Assembly: GCA_034769895.1 (NCBI GenBank)
Contig: CM068369.1
Span: 148,900,574 to 148,964,573 of the forward strand
Length of the DNA stretch: 64,000 nucleotides
Direction: 5' to 3'
From: Magicicada septendecula
Lineage: Eukaryota; Arthropoda; Insecta; Hemiptera; Cicadidae
Shown in pieces: positions 44,751-57,509 of this stretch. The translations under genes and the position numbers were made by a program. Position 1 is the first letter of the stretch, and each line of letters opens with the position of its first letter. The notes beneath the pieces were generated by a model. That model was not told the origin of the DNA, did not search any database, and saw only the letters and a list, made by a program, of their open reading frames with translations.

Positions 44751-46115
44751 TTACCCTGCAGTCGGCCGTTGATACCTAAAGAATTTATGACCTGTCTCTC
44801 TCTCTCTCTTTTTATGAGGGTGTGTTGAAAGTAGTTCTTTTCGACAACTTCCCTCAGGCACATTACCATTACTTATGTACGTTCGGGGTTTTTTCTCGTT
44901 TCTTCGTAAGTTTCTTAATAGCGCGTTCACTAACTGTTTGTGACTCGTTTTTTTTTCTCTAGCTTTCCTTCCCGCGTACTTGTGTAATAATGTTTTGAAG
45001 TTTTCGAGACTTCTAAGAAATCTCATCTCCATCGCTTGAAATCTTCCTTTCGTTCTCGTACAAATCTTTACAATATTCTTGAATGGTCCAGCAACTTTCC
45101 TCTTTTTTCTCTTTCGTGCTAACGCAGTTCGCCCTTGATACTCATCAGAACGGTTTTTCATCTTCTTAATCTCAGGTTTGGTTTCAAAATTTTTACGTAC
45201 TTCCCCAGTCCTACTTCTAATTTTTCTATCAGTACTGGTAATATTAATTGTAGTACTCAATTTTTTCTTTTTAGTTCTCTGCTTTTCTTCAGCCTTCGTG
45301 TTAGCTGACTCAATTCTCAGGTGGTAACCCTCATACACATTACCATTTGCTTCCAACGCACGATATGCACTATTTTCATCAGTAAAACGTACATATGCAT
45401 GGATATTTGTTCTGCCTTTATGAAACTCTTTCTTAATAACAGTACGTCTTTTGGGAAATCGTGGATCAGATACTGCAGCATATCGCAATCTCGTATTTAC
45501 AACCGTACCAAACTTCCTGAAATATTTGATTATTTTCTTTTTTGTAGTTGTGTTTGGTAAGTTGCTAACAAACACAGTACAAGTGTCTTTATCATCTTCA
45601 TATCTACCATTAATAATTGTAGAGCTTTCTTTTGATCTTGAAGCATGATGTGCAGACAATGCTTTAGTTGTTGAAGATTGATACTCGGTGTCAATTTGAT
45701 CCATAGTATTTCCATCTAATTTGTTTTCTTATATTTTTTCTGATCGTTTTTGTAAATCAGTACCCACCTGGTGGTTTTGTCCTCGTAAATCTCTTCCCAT
45801 TAACTCTATCTGTCTTAGTGTCTCTTCATGTAGTTTTCTTTGTTTTTCATCTCTCTTCCTTTCCGCTTCTTCCTTTTGCTTTTTCAATTCTTCAAATTGT
45901 TGTTTTATAAATGTCATTAACATTTGAAAATTTGCTTCAGATAACTGCGGCTGTGATTGCGGTCCCCCGCCCCTAGTTTCTGCACCGGTTGTTGAGCTTT
46001 CTTCATTCATTACGTTTCCGTCCTCAGGCTGCTCATAGCCCATCTGGTTATTGATATCAAACTCATCTGAATTCTCTCCCCTAGATGCCATTTTAGCTTG
46101 ACTTCGGGTTATCAT
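44751..46115 (-). pseudogene. D gag-RRM gene, unit 3, premature stop before the RRM
   Basis: The Gag-like part (46115 to 45729) ends after LQKRSEKI, because a two-base change turns the next ME codons into I-stop. An ATG just downstream (45704) reopens the RRM and basic tail. The A-run has nine bases, so the tail reads on for another 50 or so codons. Units 4 and 5 share the stop; units 2 and 6 do not. Confidence 0.85.
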
Positions 46116-46234
46116 TCAGAGACTTAGAGACCGATATACGACAACAATAATATAGCTTAAGCTACTTACATGTACTTATTTTAAACTTATTGCTAGCCAC
46201 TGTCTGTCACTGCCCTAGCTTACTATTTTATCAA

Positions 46235-46252
46235 GCCCCACGTTGGGCGCCA
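46235..46252 (-). promoter_or_regulatory. D primer binding site, unit 3
   Basis: Exact tRNA-Lys(1,2)-type PBS on the minus strand, next to LTR4. Confidence 0.9.
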
Positions 46253-46283
46253 ATTTAACAATATTTTGAGTTGAACCCGTTTA

Positions 46284-46405
46284 CGCCCAGCGATGGACGC
46301 CAATTTAACAATAATTTCAACAATTACTGTTATATTATCTATTTAATGTCCCGCGTGTGGACGCCAATTTAACATTATTATATATGTTTGACGTTGTGTG
46401 CGTCA
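46284..46405 (-). repeat. Series of three PBS-like modules inside the D LTR U5 end
   Basis: On the minus strand, moving inward from the true PBS TGGCGCCCAACGTGGGGC, I read TGGCGTCCATCGCTGGGCG, TGGCGTCCACACGCGGGAC and TTGACGCACACAACGTC. The modules sit about 40-65 bp apart and are preceded by GTTAAA-type sequence, as the true PBS is. Each step is less like the PBS. The same series exists in all D LTRs (for example 3145-3270 and 63173-63295). Confidence 0.8.
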
Positions 46406-46593
46406 ATTTTAACATTATTTACTTTTTGTTCTCTTCATCTCAGGGTTAAAAATAATAATAAATGCTCATTTCTACTGATAGCTCTTAAATTTATTCACAT
46501 TAGTTTGCTATTACTTGTAAATATTAAAGTAGCACAAAATTCTATGTACTCATTAGTACTTGTAAATATATAAAATTAACACATTACCAAAGT

Positions 46594-46741
46594 TTAATAC
46601 TCATGGCTAAATCGTAAATATCAAACAATAATACATTAATAACTTGAATACTCATTAAATTGTAAATATCAAACAATAATACATTAATAAAATTGAATAC
46701 TCATTAAATTGTACATATCAAAATAATACAGTAATAAAATT
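46594..46741. repeat. AT-rich tandem repeat, about 47 bp x 3, in D LTRs
   Basis: Copies of AATACTCATTAAATTGTAAA followed by TATCAAACAATAATACATTA. A weaker fourth copy lies to the left. Present in every D LTR; element C inserted in the last copy in LTR3. Confidence 0.8.
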
Positions 46742-47640
46742 AGTTATCCAAACTCTCAATCTAATGGTTGCATATTAATGATCATTCATCAATTGCGTTT
46801 AGTACTTAAGTAAATTATAATGTTTAGCCTCATCTTATAAATTCTTAATATGAATATCTCTTAAGCTGTTACTATATTTTGTAATTACGGATTCATTTAG
46901 AACTTGGAAATAAACATTACTCCAAAACTGATAAACAATGATAATTTTACTTCTAAACAAACTTTAGAATTGATTTCTTTAATTCCTTTACGATTACTTT
47001 ATTGAATTTTAGTGTGTGTGGATTCTTTGAGATGACAGACAGTGGATCTAAATTAATTAAGACATGTTTTACTATACTTGGTATTCGAATATCCAATCAC
47101 TCGATGGTTGCGGTGACGATTCTCTCATGTCGATCGTTCTAGAATCGTGCAGGTAACTCCTCCAGATGATAGATGGCACTGGATGAATTCCACGATGTCA
47201 CTCACAGACATTTCACTCACCAACTCCACGCATTCGGATTATAATTTATGAATAAAAGTTAGCATTCTCTGTTGTACACCGACATCGTAAATCATTTCAA
47301 ATCGGAATTAATATTACGCACCTTTGTTGCGGTATGTCTGGTTATTAAGTGTTCATGAATGTAGTTTGTGTTGTTAAACGTTCTTAAAAGTTATTGTTGT
47401 AAAGTGTTTTTATACACTGAAATTACATTATTGTCTGGTTACTATTTGTTTCAGTTAATGTTCACTGGTAGGCTAATAGTGTGACTCTACTTCATAGTTC
47501 GTTTGCTTGTAATGACTGTATTAATTTTTCTTATAAGTTCGAAAACTACCTTCTCACAGTGTGTATCGAATTATTCTAAGTTCGATAAAATGCTAATTTC
47601 TCTCGTCACGGACTTCACTCCTCTCGCGTAAGTATTTTAG

Positions 47641-47937
47641 TTAGAACTCCTGAGCGCGTTCCTGTCTCCTTCCTATATTTTCCTCGCCAAATCTCCCACC
47701 AGACTCTGATTCCAACGACGCCGTGTCCTTATTGGTTCCATATTTTTCCCTCCAAGTCCAAATACCACCCATCTTTTCAAAGGCGTTCTCTGATAGGGCT
47801 TCTGGTTCCCCACCAGATTCTTCCCTTGCTTCGTATTTTGAGGTCGTTGTCATTTCCAGCCAACGCAGCAATAAATTGTATCTGTCGTTTTTTCTAAAGT
47901 CTTCAGTGACAACTCTGAGTTTCTCTTCCATTTTCAT
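47641..47937 (-). CDS. LTR-borne 98-codon open frame, LTR4 copy
   Basis: Same unknown frame as in the other LTRs. The upstream coding-like stretch on the minus strand runs from an ATG at 48186. Confidence 0.3.
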   Translation of the reverse strand: MKMEEKLRVVTEDFRKNDRYNLLLRWLEMTTTSKYEAREESGGEPEALSENAFEKMGGIWTWREKYGTNKDTASLESESGGRFGEENIGRRQERAQEF

Positions 47938-50266
47938 TGTTTCTCAACTTCGTCGCTCTGCCGATATTATCTATTGTTGTTCAAGGGCCTCGCCTACCCT
48001 TCTTTGAAAGTTGGTTTTTTCTTTTAGTTGCCAGGCAACACCCCATCCTTGCGTTTGGACGTACTCTCTGCGCTTTCGTTTCCAAGTAAGGTCAAAACCC
48101 TGTCATCGACCGCTGGAGTCCTTCAAATCAATCCACCCTTCGTCGCTTTCTCCTGACAGCTGGCGTACACATGTATGCTTGACCATTGTTAAGCCTTTTC
48201 TCCTTTAATGGCTCTGTACACATTGTATGTAGTTTCCTATGGAATCAATGTGTTTTCACAAAAAACTGGTGTTCTACGTACCGGGAGCAGTGAAGTCTGT
48301 TCACAGGGTATGCGTTGCAGCTGCCTACGAAATTTATGACCTGTCCGTCACTACAGCGTGCTTGCTCGTTCCCCTTTTGTCCCTTACAAAATATGTTTTC
48401 CACACATACACCCTTCGTTATTGCTTTCAGCGACATTCCTTACTGCTGATTATAAAATAAAACTTTTCGAAATTTTGTTTTGTGTTATATTGTCCCCAAA
48501 TTTTGTCAGTTTGGATGGACTCTGTACATCCAAAATTGATCCAAAATTTTGCGCCCTTTCAGTAAGGTTTAAATGCCAAAATCTGCGTCCCAATATGCGT
48601 ACTTTGTCTTGCCTTGTAGTGGCTCGTTCTTCATTGGACCTAGTATAGTGTTGTTTACATTTCGTCGTTGACCTAGTCTCAGCGTAACAGAAAAAGGTTC
48701 GTTACATAATGGTAAACACACCCCATCCCTTCTAAAGTACTTTCGCTTTCGACATCCTAAATGAATCCGTTTTTTTTTTTTTTTTCACTCTAATTAACAT
48801 GGTATTATATTTACAAATTTATATTTAGTCAAAATCTTAAACTAAATTTGTAATTCTCCTTAACTATTCTTCATATAATATTTCAATATCTACAAAATTC
48901 AATTACACAAATTATTCGATACTGGTATTAATATTTCTTGCCTTTAGGATTAATTTTCTTTGTATCCTTTAATACATTTAATTTTTATGTCACAACTTAC
49001 TAAAATGTGCATCAATATCTCCAAATTAATTGGCTTTAAAAAAAAACTTACCACATATATATAGAATTCTTAGTGACCATCATACTTTCTATCATCACTA
49101 AATTATAAATAGCACATTGGTATTAATAATAATAATACGTATTTCTATATCCTAATTCACTATAGTTTTCTAACCTATTTTATTATTACTGTCTCTGGTT
49201 AGTCCATATTTTCTGATATCTCGTTAGCATTTTCACAAAAAAAAACATTTTTTCTTTTCTATTTACTAACATGTTAGAACACAATTATATTATACAATCT
49301 TATACTAAGCTTGTAAGTTGTCCTTACGTAAACATGATCTTAAATACATACAACTTGAATATTTCTCTCACAATTCTATTAATTGTCTTCACATATATAC
49401 CATTTAAACATTTACCCTTCTATCTTCTTCACTCTTATTGACATCTATTATCATTAATTGTTTTATTCATAATCATTAACATGACATTTATTGACTATGA
49501 CAACTAATCATTAAAATAATTCATTTTATACACTTGCTTTCTTATTTCTATTTTCTTTTATCTCGTGTTACTACTAAGACATTTCATTAATTGTTCTAGC
49601 AAATTATAATAATTCTTTTACATTTTTGATAGGCCCCCCCCTATGCTTCTGTATGATATTTCTATTTTATACAAGGCAATTGCAAACGATCTACCTACCA
49701 GGCATCTGGACATTATTACATAACCCCGTACCCCTTTACTTGCAGTTCCCAGAGATTGGATATCGGTGCTTTGGGTATATTCTTAATAATCCCATTCCAA
49801 GCATTCCTTAATCACAGCTACTTCAGCCTTCTGGTGCCTTGTGGTCGAGGAAATTCCATTTTTTTTTTCTCGGGTTCATCATGTTGTCATGCCCTGGTGG
49901 TGCTTTTGTTTCAATCCATATCAATTATTTCCTGGGTATGCATAACTCTCATTTGTTTATCCATTAGTGACCTTCATTCCTTAATGATCAATTTCCTTCT
50001 GCTCCTTCGTATAACTCATCTTACTATTTCATTCGCTATTAATGTTCTTCATTAATATTCCGTACTTTCACGGTAATGTTTTTTTTTATTTACCATTTAT
50101 TTAATTTTATTCATATTATATTCATATCTATTTATTTTCTTCGGTTAATGTAATTTTACACAACCAATCTTATTTAAGGTATTTTATCCAATATTATCTA
50201 ACTTAATTATTAAATTTTCGGATATTCTTAAGATTGATTTCTTTAATCCCTTACATTTTATTACTT

Positions 50267-51745
50267 TTAATTTTCTATTTGTGGAGGCATAGTTGTACGT
50301 TTTGTTAAGTGAGTTCCGTTACAACACATTTTGTTGGGAATTAGTAAGGGTATTGAATTCGTGAGTTTCGTTTCACACTTACCCTGCAGTCGGCCGTTGA
50401 CACCTAAAGAATTTATGACCTGTCTCTCTCTCTCTCTCTCTTTATGAGGGTGTGTTGAAAGTAGTTCTTTTCGACAACTTCCCTCAGGCACATTACCATT
50501 ACTTATGTACGTTCGGGGTTTTTTCTCGTTTCTTCGTAAGTTTCTTAATAGCGCGTTCACTAACTGTTTGTGACTCGTTTTTTTTTCTCTAGCTTTCCTT
50601 CCCGCGTACTTGTGTAATAATGTTTTGAAGTTTTCGAGACTTCTAAGAAATCTCATCTCCATCGCTTGAAATCTTCCTTTCGTTCTCGTACAAATCTTTA
50701 CAATATTCTTGAATGGTCCAGCAACTTTCCTCTTTTTTCTCTTTCGTGCTAACGCAGTTCGCCCTTGATACTCATCAGAACGGTTTTTCATCTTCTTAAT
50801 CTCAGGTTTGGTTTCAAAATTTTTACGTACTTCCCCAGTCCTACTTCTAATTTTTCTATCAGTACTGGTAATATTAATTGTAGTACTCAATTTTTTCTTT
50901 TTAGTTCTCTGCTTTTCTTCAGCCTTCGTGTTAGCTGACTCAATTCTCAGGTGGTAACCCTCATACACATTACCATTTGCTTCCAACGCACGATATGCAC
51001 TATTTTCATCAGTAAAACGTACATATGCATGGATATTTGTTCTGCCTTTATGAAACTCTTTCTTAATAACAGTACGTCTTTTGGGAAATCGTGGATCAGA
51101 TACTGCAGCATATCGCAATCTCGTATTTACAACCGTACCAAACTTCCTGAAATATTTGATTATTTTCTTTTTTGTAGTTGTGTTTGGTAAGTTGCTAACA
51201 AACACAGTACAAGTGTCTTTATCATCTTCATATCTACCATTAATAATTGTAGAGCTTTCTTTTGATCTTGAAGCATGATGTGCAGACAATGCTTTAGTTG
51301 TTGAAGATTGATACTCGGTGTCAATTTGATCCATAGTATTTCCATCTAATTTGTTTTCTTATATTTTTTCTGATCGTTTTTGTAAATCAGTACCCACCTG
51401 GTGGTTTTGTCCTCGTAAATCTCTTCCCATTAACTCTATCTGTCTTAGTGTCTCTTCATGTAGTTTTCTTTGTTTTTCATCTCTCTTCCTTTCCGCTTCT
51501 TCCTTTTGCTTTTTCAATTCTTCAAATTGTTGTTTTATAAATGTCATTAACATTTGAAAATTTGCTTCAGATAACTGCGGCTGTGATTGCGGTCCCCCGC
51601 CCCTAGTTTCTGCACCGGTTGTTGAGCTTTCTTCATTCATTACGTTTCCGTCCTCAGGCTGCTCATAGCCCATCTGGTTATTGATATCAAACTCATCTGA
51701 ATTCTCTCCCCTAGATGCCATTTTAGCTTGACTTCGGGTTATCAT
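50267..51745 (-). pseudogene. D gag-RRM gene, unit 4, split by the shared stop
   Basis: N-terminal frame 51745-51359 stops after SEKI, as in unit 3. The RRM frame from the ATG at 51334 is open for 355 codons, through the basic tail and the extension containing RERERQ and ending MPPQIEN. If used, it would make a Gag-less RRM protein. Confidence 0.85.
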
Positions 51746-51864
51746 TCAGAGACTTAGAGACCGATATACGACAACAATAATATAGCTTAAGCTACTTACA
51801 TGTACTTATTTTAAACTTATTGCTAGCCACTGTCTGTCACTGCCCTAGCTTACTATTTTATCAA

Positions 51865-51882
51865 GCCCCACGTTGGGCGCCA
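51865..51882 (-). promoter_or_regulatory. D primer binding site, unit 4
   Basis: Exact tRNA-Lys(1,2)-type PBS on the minus strand. Confidence 0.9.
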
Positions 51883-51883
51883 A

Positions 51884-54350
51884 TTTAACAATATTTTGAG
51901 TTGAACCCGTTTACGCCCAGCGATGGACGCCAATTTAACAATAATTTCAACAATTACTGTTATATTATCTATTTAATGTCCCGCGTGTGGACGCCAATTT
52001 AACATTATTATATATGTTTGACGTTGTGTGCGTCAATTTTAACATTATTTACTTTTTGTTCTCTTCATCTCAGGGTTAAAAATAATAATAAATGCTCATT
52101 TCTACTGATAGCTCTTAAATTTATTCACATTAGTTTGCTATTACTTGTAAATATTAAAGTAGCACAAAATTCTATGTACTCATTAGTACTTGTAAATATA
52201 TAAAATTAACACATTACCAAAGTTTAATACTCATGGCTAAATCGTAAATATCAAACAATAATACATTAATAACTTGAATACTCATTAAATTGTAAATATC
52301 AAACAATAATACATTAATAAAATTGAATACTCATTAAATTGTACATATCAAAATAATACAGTAATAAAATTAGTTATCCAAACTCTCAATCTAATGGTTG
52401 CATATTAATGATCATTCATCAATTGCGTTTAGTACTTAAGTAAATTATAATGTTTAGCCTCATCTTATAAATTCTTAATATGAATATCTCTTAAGCTGTT
52501 ACTATATTTTGTAATTACGGATTCATTTAGAACTTGGAAATAAACATTACTCCAAAACTGATAAACAATGATAATTTTACTTCTAAACAAACTTTAGAAT
52601 TGATTTCTTTAATTCCTTTACGATTACTTTATTGAATTTTAGTGTGTGTGGATTCTTTGAGATGACAGACAGTGGATCTAAATTAATTAAGACATGTTTT
52701 ACTATACTTGGTATTCGAATATCCAATCACTCGATGGTTGCGGTGACGATTCTCTCATGTCGATCGTTCTAGAATCGTGCAGGTAACTCCTCCAGATGAT
52801 AGATGGCACTGGATGAATTCCACGATGTCACTCACAGACATTTCACTCACCAACTCCACGCATTCGGATTATAATTTATGAATAAAAGTTAGCATTCTCT
52901 GTTGTACACCGACATCGTAAATCATTTCAAATCGGAATTAATATTACGCACCTTTGTTGCGGTATGTCTGGTTATTAAGTGTTCATGAATGTAGTTTGTG
53001 TTGTTAAACGTTCTTAAAAGTTATTGTTGTAAAGTGTTTTTATACACTGAAATTACATTATTGTCTGGTTACTATTTGTTTCAGTTAATGTTCACTGGTA
53101 GGCTAATAGTGTGACTCTACTTCATAGTTCGTTTGCTTGTAATGACTGTATTAATTTTTCTTATAAGTTCGAAAACTACCTTCTCACAGTGTGTATCGAA
53201 TTATTCTAAGTTCGATAAAATGCTAATTTCTCTCGTCACGGACTTCACTCCTCTCGCGTCCGTATTTTAGTTAGAACTCCTGAGCGCGTTCCTGTCTCCT
53301 TCCTATATTTTCCTCGCCAAATCTCCCACCAGACTCTGATTCCAACGACGCCGTGTCCTTATTGGTTCCATATTTTTCCCTCCAAGTCCAAATACCACCC
53401 ATCTTTTCAAAGGCGTTCTCTGATAGGGCTTCTGGTTCCCCACCAGATTCTTCCCTTGCTTCGTATTTTGAGGTCGTTGTCATTTCCAGCCAACGCAGCA
53501 ATAAATTGTATCTGTCGTTTTTTCTAAAGTCTTCAGTGACAACTCTGAGTTTCTCTTCCATTTTCATTGTTTCTCAACTTCGTCGCTCTGCCGTTATTAT
53601 CTATTGTTGTTCAAGGGCCTCGCCTACCCTTCTTTGAAAGTTGGTTTTTTCTTTTAGTTGCCAGGCAACACCCCATCCTTGCGTTTGGACGTACTCTCTG
53701 CGCTTTCGTTTCCAAGTAAGGTCAAAACCCTGTCATCGACCGCTGGAGTCCTTCAAATCAATCCACCCTTCGTCGCTTTCTCCTGACAGCTGGCGTACAC
53801 ATGTATGCTTGACCATTGTTAAGCCTTTTCTCCTTTAATGGCTCTGTACACATTGTATGTAGATTCCTATGGAATCAATGTGTTTTCACAAGAAACTGGT
53901 GTTCTACGTACCGGGAGCAGTGAAGTCTGTTCACAGGGTATGCGTTGCAGCTGCCTACGAAATTTATGACCTGTCCGTCACTACAGCGTGCTTGCTCGTT
54001 CCCCTTTTGTCCCTTACAAAATATGTTTTCCACACATACACCCTTCGTTATTGCTTTCAGCGACATTCCTTACTGCTGATTATAAAATAAAACTTTTCGA
54101 AATTTTGTTTTGTGTTATATTGTCCCCAAATTTTGTCAGTTTGGATGGACTCTGTACATCCAAAATTGATCCAAAATTTTGCGCCCTTTCAGTAAGGTTT
54201 AAATGCCAAAATCTGCGTCCCAATATGCGTACTTTGTGTTGCCTTGTAGTGGCTCGTTCTTCATTGGACCTAGTATAGTGTTGTTTACATTTCGTCGTTG
54301 ACCTAGTCTCAGCGTAACAGAAAAAGGTTCGTTACATAATGGTAAACACA
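51884..54350 (-). repeat. D LTR5 (complete, 2.47 kb)
   Basis: Nearly identical to LTR6 (for example both have GTAGATTCC where LTR4 has GTAGTTTCC). One minisatellite copy. Confidence 0.93.
53271..53567 (-). CDS. LTR-borne 98-codon open frame, LTR5 copy
   Basis: Same unknown frame; sequence as in LTR4. Confidence 0.3.
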   Translation of the reverse strand: MKMEEKLRVVTEDFRKNDRYNLLLRWLEMTTTSKYEAREESGGEPEALSENAFEKMGGIWTWREKYGTNKDTASLESESGGRFGEENIGRRQERAQEF

Positions 54351-55892
54351 CCCCATCCCTTCTAAAGTACTTTCGCTTTCGACATCCTAAATGAAACCGT
54401 TTTTTTTTTTTCACTCTAATTAACATGGTATTATATTTACAAATTTATATTTAGTCAAAATCTTAAACTAAATTTGTAATTCTCCTTAACTATTCTTCAT
54501 ATAATATTTCAATATCTACAAAATTCAATTACACAAATTATTCGATACTGGTATTAATATTTCTTGCCTTTAGGATTAATTTTCTTTGTATCCTTTAATA
54601 CATTTAATTTTTATGTCACAACTTACTAAAATGTGCATCAATATCTCCAAATTAATTGGCTTTAAAAAAAAACTTACCACATATATATAGAATTCTTAGT
54701 GACCATCATACTTTCTATCATCACTAAATTATAAATAGCACATTGGTATTAATAATAATAATACGTATTTCTATATCCTAATTCACTATAGTTTTCTAAC
54801 CTATTTTATTATTACTGTCTCTGGTTAGTCCATATTTTCTGATATCTCGTTAGCATTTTCACAAAAAAAAACATTTTTTCTTTTCTATTTACTAACATGT
54901 TAGAACACAATTATATTATACAATCTTATACTAAGCTTGTAAGTTGTCCTTACGTAAACATGATCTTAAATACATACAACTTGAATATTTCTCTCACAAT
55001 TCTATTAATTGTCTTCACATATATACCATTTAAACATTTACCCTTCTATCTTCTTCACTCTTATTGACATCTATTATCATTAATTGTTTTATTCATAATC
55101 ATTAACATGACATTTATTGACTATGACAACTAATCATTAAAATAATTCATTTTATACACTTGCTTTCTTATTTCTATTTTCTTTTATCTCGTGTTACTAC
55201 TAAGACATTTCATTAATTGTTCTAGCAAATTATAATAATTCTTTTACATTTTTGATAGGCCCCCCCCTATGCTTCTGTATGATATTTCTATTTTATACAA
55301 GGCAATTGCAAACGATCTACCTACCAGGCATCTGGACATTATTACATAACCCCGTACCCCTTTACTTGCAGTTCCCAGAGATTGGATATCGGTGCTTTGG
55401 GTATATTCTTAATAATCCCATTCCAAGCATTCCTTAATCACAGCTACTTCAGCCTTCTGGTGCCTTGTGGTCGAGGAAATTCCATTTTTTTTTTCTCGGG
55501 TTCATCATGTTGTCATGCCCTGGTGGTGCTTTTGTTTCAATCCATATCAATTATTTCCTGGGTATGCATAACTCTCATTTGTTTATCCATTAGTGACCTT
55601 CATTCCTTAATGATCAATTTCCTTCTGCTCCTTCGTATAACTCATCTTACTATTTCATTCGCTATTAATGTTCTTCATTAATATTCCGTACTTTCACGGT
55701 AATGTTTTTTTTTATTTACCATTTATTTAATTTTATTCATATTATATTCATATCTATTTATTTTCTTCGGTTAATGTAATTTTACACAACCAATCTTATT
55801 TAAGGTATTTTATCCAATATTATCTAACTTAATTATTAAATTTTCGGATATTCTTAAGATTGATTTCTTTAATCCCTTACATTTTATTACTT

Positions 55893-57371
55893 TTAATTTT
55901 CTATTTGTGGAGGCATAGTTGTACGTTTTGTTAAGTGAGTTCCGTTACAACACATTTTGTTGGGAATTAGTAAGGGTATTGAATTCGTGAGTTTCGTTTC
56001 ACACTTACCCTGCAGTCGGCCGTTGACACCTAAAGAATTTATGACCTGTCTCTCTCTCTCTCTCTCTTTATGAGGGTGTGTTGAAAGTAGTTCTTTTCGA
56101 CAACTTCCCTCAGGCACATTACCATTACTTATGTACGTTCGGGGTTTTTTCTCGTTTCTTCGTAAGTTTCTTAATAGCGCGTTCACTAACTGTTTGTGAC
56201 TCGTTTTTTTTTCTCTAGCTTTCCTTCCCGCGTACTTGTGTAATAATGTTTTGAAGTTTTCGAGACTTCTAAGAAATCTCATCTCCATCGCTTGAAATCT
56301 TCCTTTCGTTCTCGTACAAATCTTTACAATATTCTTGAATGGTCCAGCAACTTTCCTCTTTTTTCTCTTTCGTGCTAACGCAGTTCGCCCTTGATACTCA
56401 TCAGAACGGTTTTTCATCTTCTTAATCTCAGGTTTGGTTTCAAAATTTTTACGTACTTCCCCAGTCCTACTTCTAATTTTTCTATCAGTACTGGTAATAT
56501 TAATTGTAGTACTCAATTTTTTCTTTTTAGTTCTCTGCTTTTCTTCAGCCTTCGTGTTAGCTGACTCAATTCTCAGGTGGTAACCCTCATACACATTACC
56601 ATTTGCTTCCAACGCACGATATGCACTATTTTCATCAGTAAAACGTACATATGCATGGATATTTGTTCTGCCTTTATGAAACTCTTTCTTAATAACAGTA
56701 CGTCTTTTGGGAAATCGTGGATCAGATACTGCAGCATATCGCAATCTCGTATTTACAACCGTACCAAACTTCCTGAAATATTTGATTATTTTCTTTTTTG
56801 TAGTTGTGTTTGGTAAGTTGCTAACAAACACAGTACAAGTGTCTTTATCATCTTCATATCTACCATTAATAATTGTAGAGCTTTCTTTTGATCTTGAAGC
56901 ATGATGTGCAGACAATGCTTTAGTTGTTGAAGATTGATACTCGGTGTCAATTTGATCCATAGTATTTCCATCTAATTTGTTTTCTTATATTTTTTCTGAT
57001 CGTTTTTGTAAATCAGTACCCACCTGGTGGTTTTGTCCTCGTAAATCTCTTCCCATTAACTCTATCTGTCTTAGTGTCTCTTCATGTAGTTTTCTTTGTT
57101 TTTCATCTCTCTTCCTTTCCGCTTCTTCCTTTTGCTTTTTCAATTCTTCAAATTGTTGTTTTATAAATGTCATTAACATTTGAAAATTTGCTTCAGATAA
57201 CTGCGGCTGTGATTGCGGTCCCCCGCCCCTAGTTTCTGCACCGGTTGTTGAGCTTTCTTCATTCATTACGTTTCCGTCCTCAGGCTGCTCATAGCCCATC
57301 TGGTTATTGATATCAAACTCATCTGAATTCTCTCCCCTAGATGCCATTTTAGCTTGACTTCGGGTTATCAT
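55893..57371 (-). pseudogene. D gag-RRM gene, unit 5, split by the shared stop
   Basis: Same arrangement as unit 4: Gag-like frame 57371-56985, then a 355-codon RRM frame from 56960 to 55893. Confidence 0.85.
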
Positions 57372-57490
57372 TCAGAGACTTAGAGACCGATATACGACAA
57401 CAATAATATAGCTTAAGCTACTTACATGTACTTATTTTAAACTTATTGCTAGCCACTGTCTGTCACTGCCCTAGCTTACTATTTTATCAA

Positions 57491-57508
57491 GCCCCACGTT
57501 GGGCGCCA
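57491..57508 (-). promoter_or_regulatory. D primer binding site, unit 5
   Basis: Exact tRNA-Lys(1,2)-type PBS on the minus strand. Confidence 0.9.
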
Positions 57509-57509
57509 A

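Larger units (their letters stand above)
43093..46252 (-). mobile_element. D internal region, unit 3
   Basis: Complete and free of nested insertions. It starts at the PPT and ends at the PBS. The gene is split by a stop (see next entry). The 3' half (43093 to about 44640) is non-coding AT-rich sequence. Confidence 0.9.
46254..48720 (-). repeat. D LTR4 (complete, 2.47 kb)
   Basis: Shorter than LTR1-3 by about 58 bp, because only one minisatellite copy remains (near 47617-47646). It carries three PBS-like modules at 46284-46302, 46348-46366 and 46390-46405, and AT-rich tandem repeats at about 46594-46741. Confidence 0.93.
48721..51882 (-). mobile_element. D internal region, unit 4
   Basis: Nearly identical to unit 5. 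It has a poly-T run of about 16 after GAATCCG near 48770 (12-13 after GAAACCG in units 5 and 6). The non-coding 3' half is as in the other units. Confidence 0.9.
54351..57508 (-). mobile_element. D internal region, unit 5
   Basis: Almost the same as unit 4 over its whole length; the main differences I see are the poly-T tract and one base beside it. This indicates very recent tandem duplication. Confidence 0.9.

Noticed and set aside
46594-46741. Regular AT-rich repeats considered as a CRISPR array
   Set aside because: Repeats are contiguous without unique spacers and lie in a eukaryotic LTR; they are a minisatellite.
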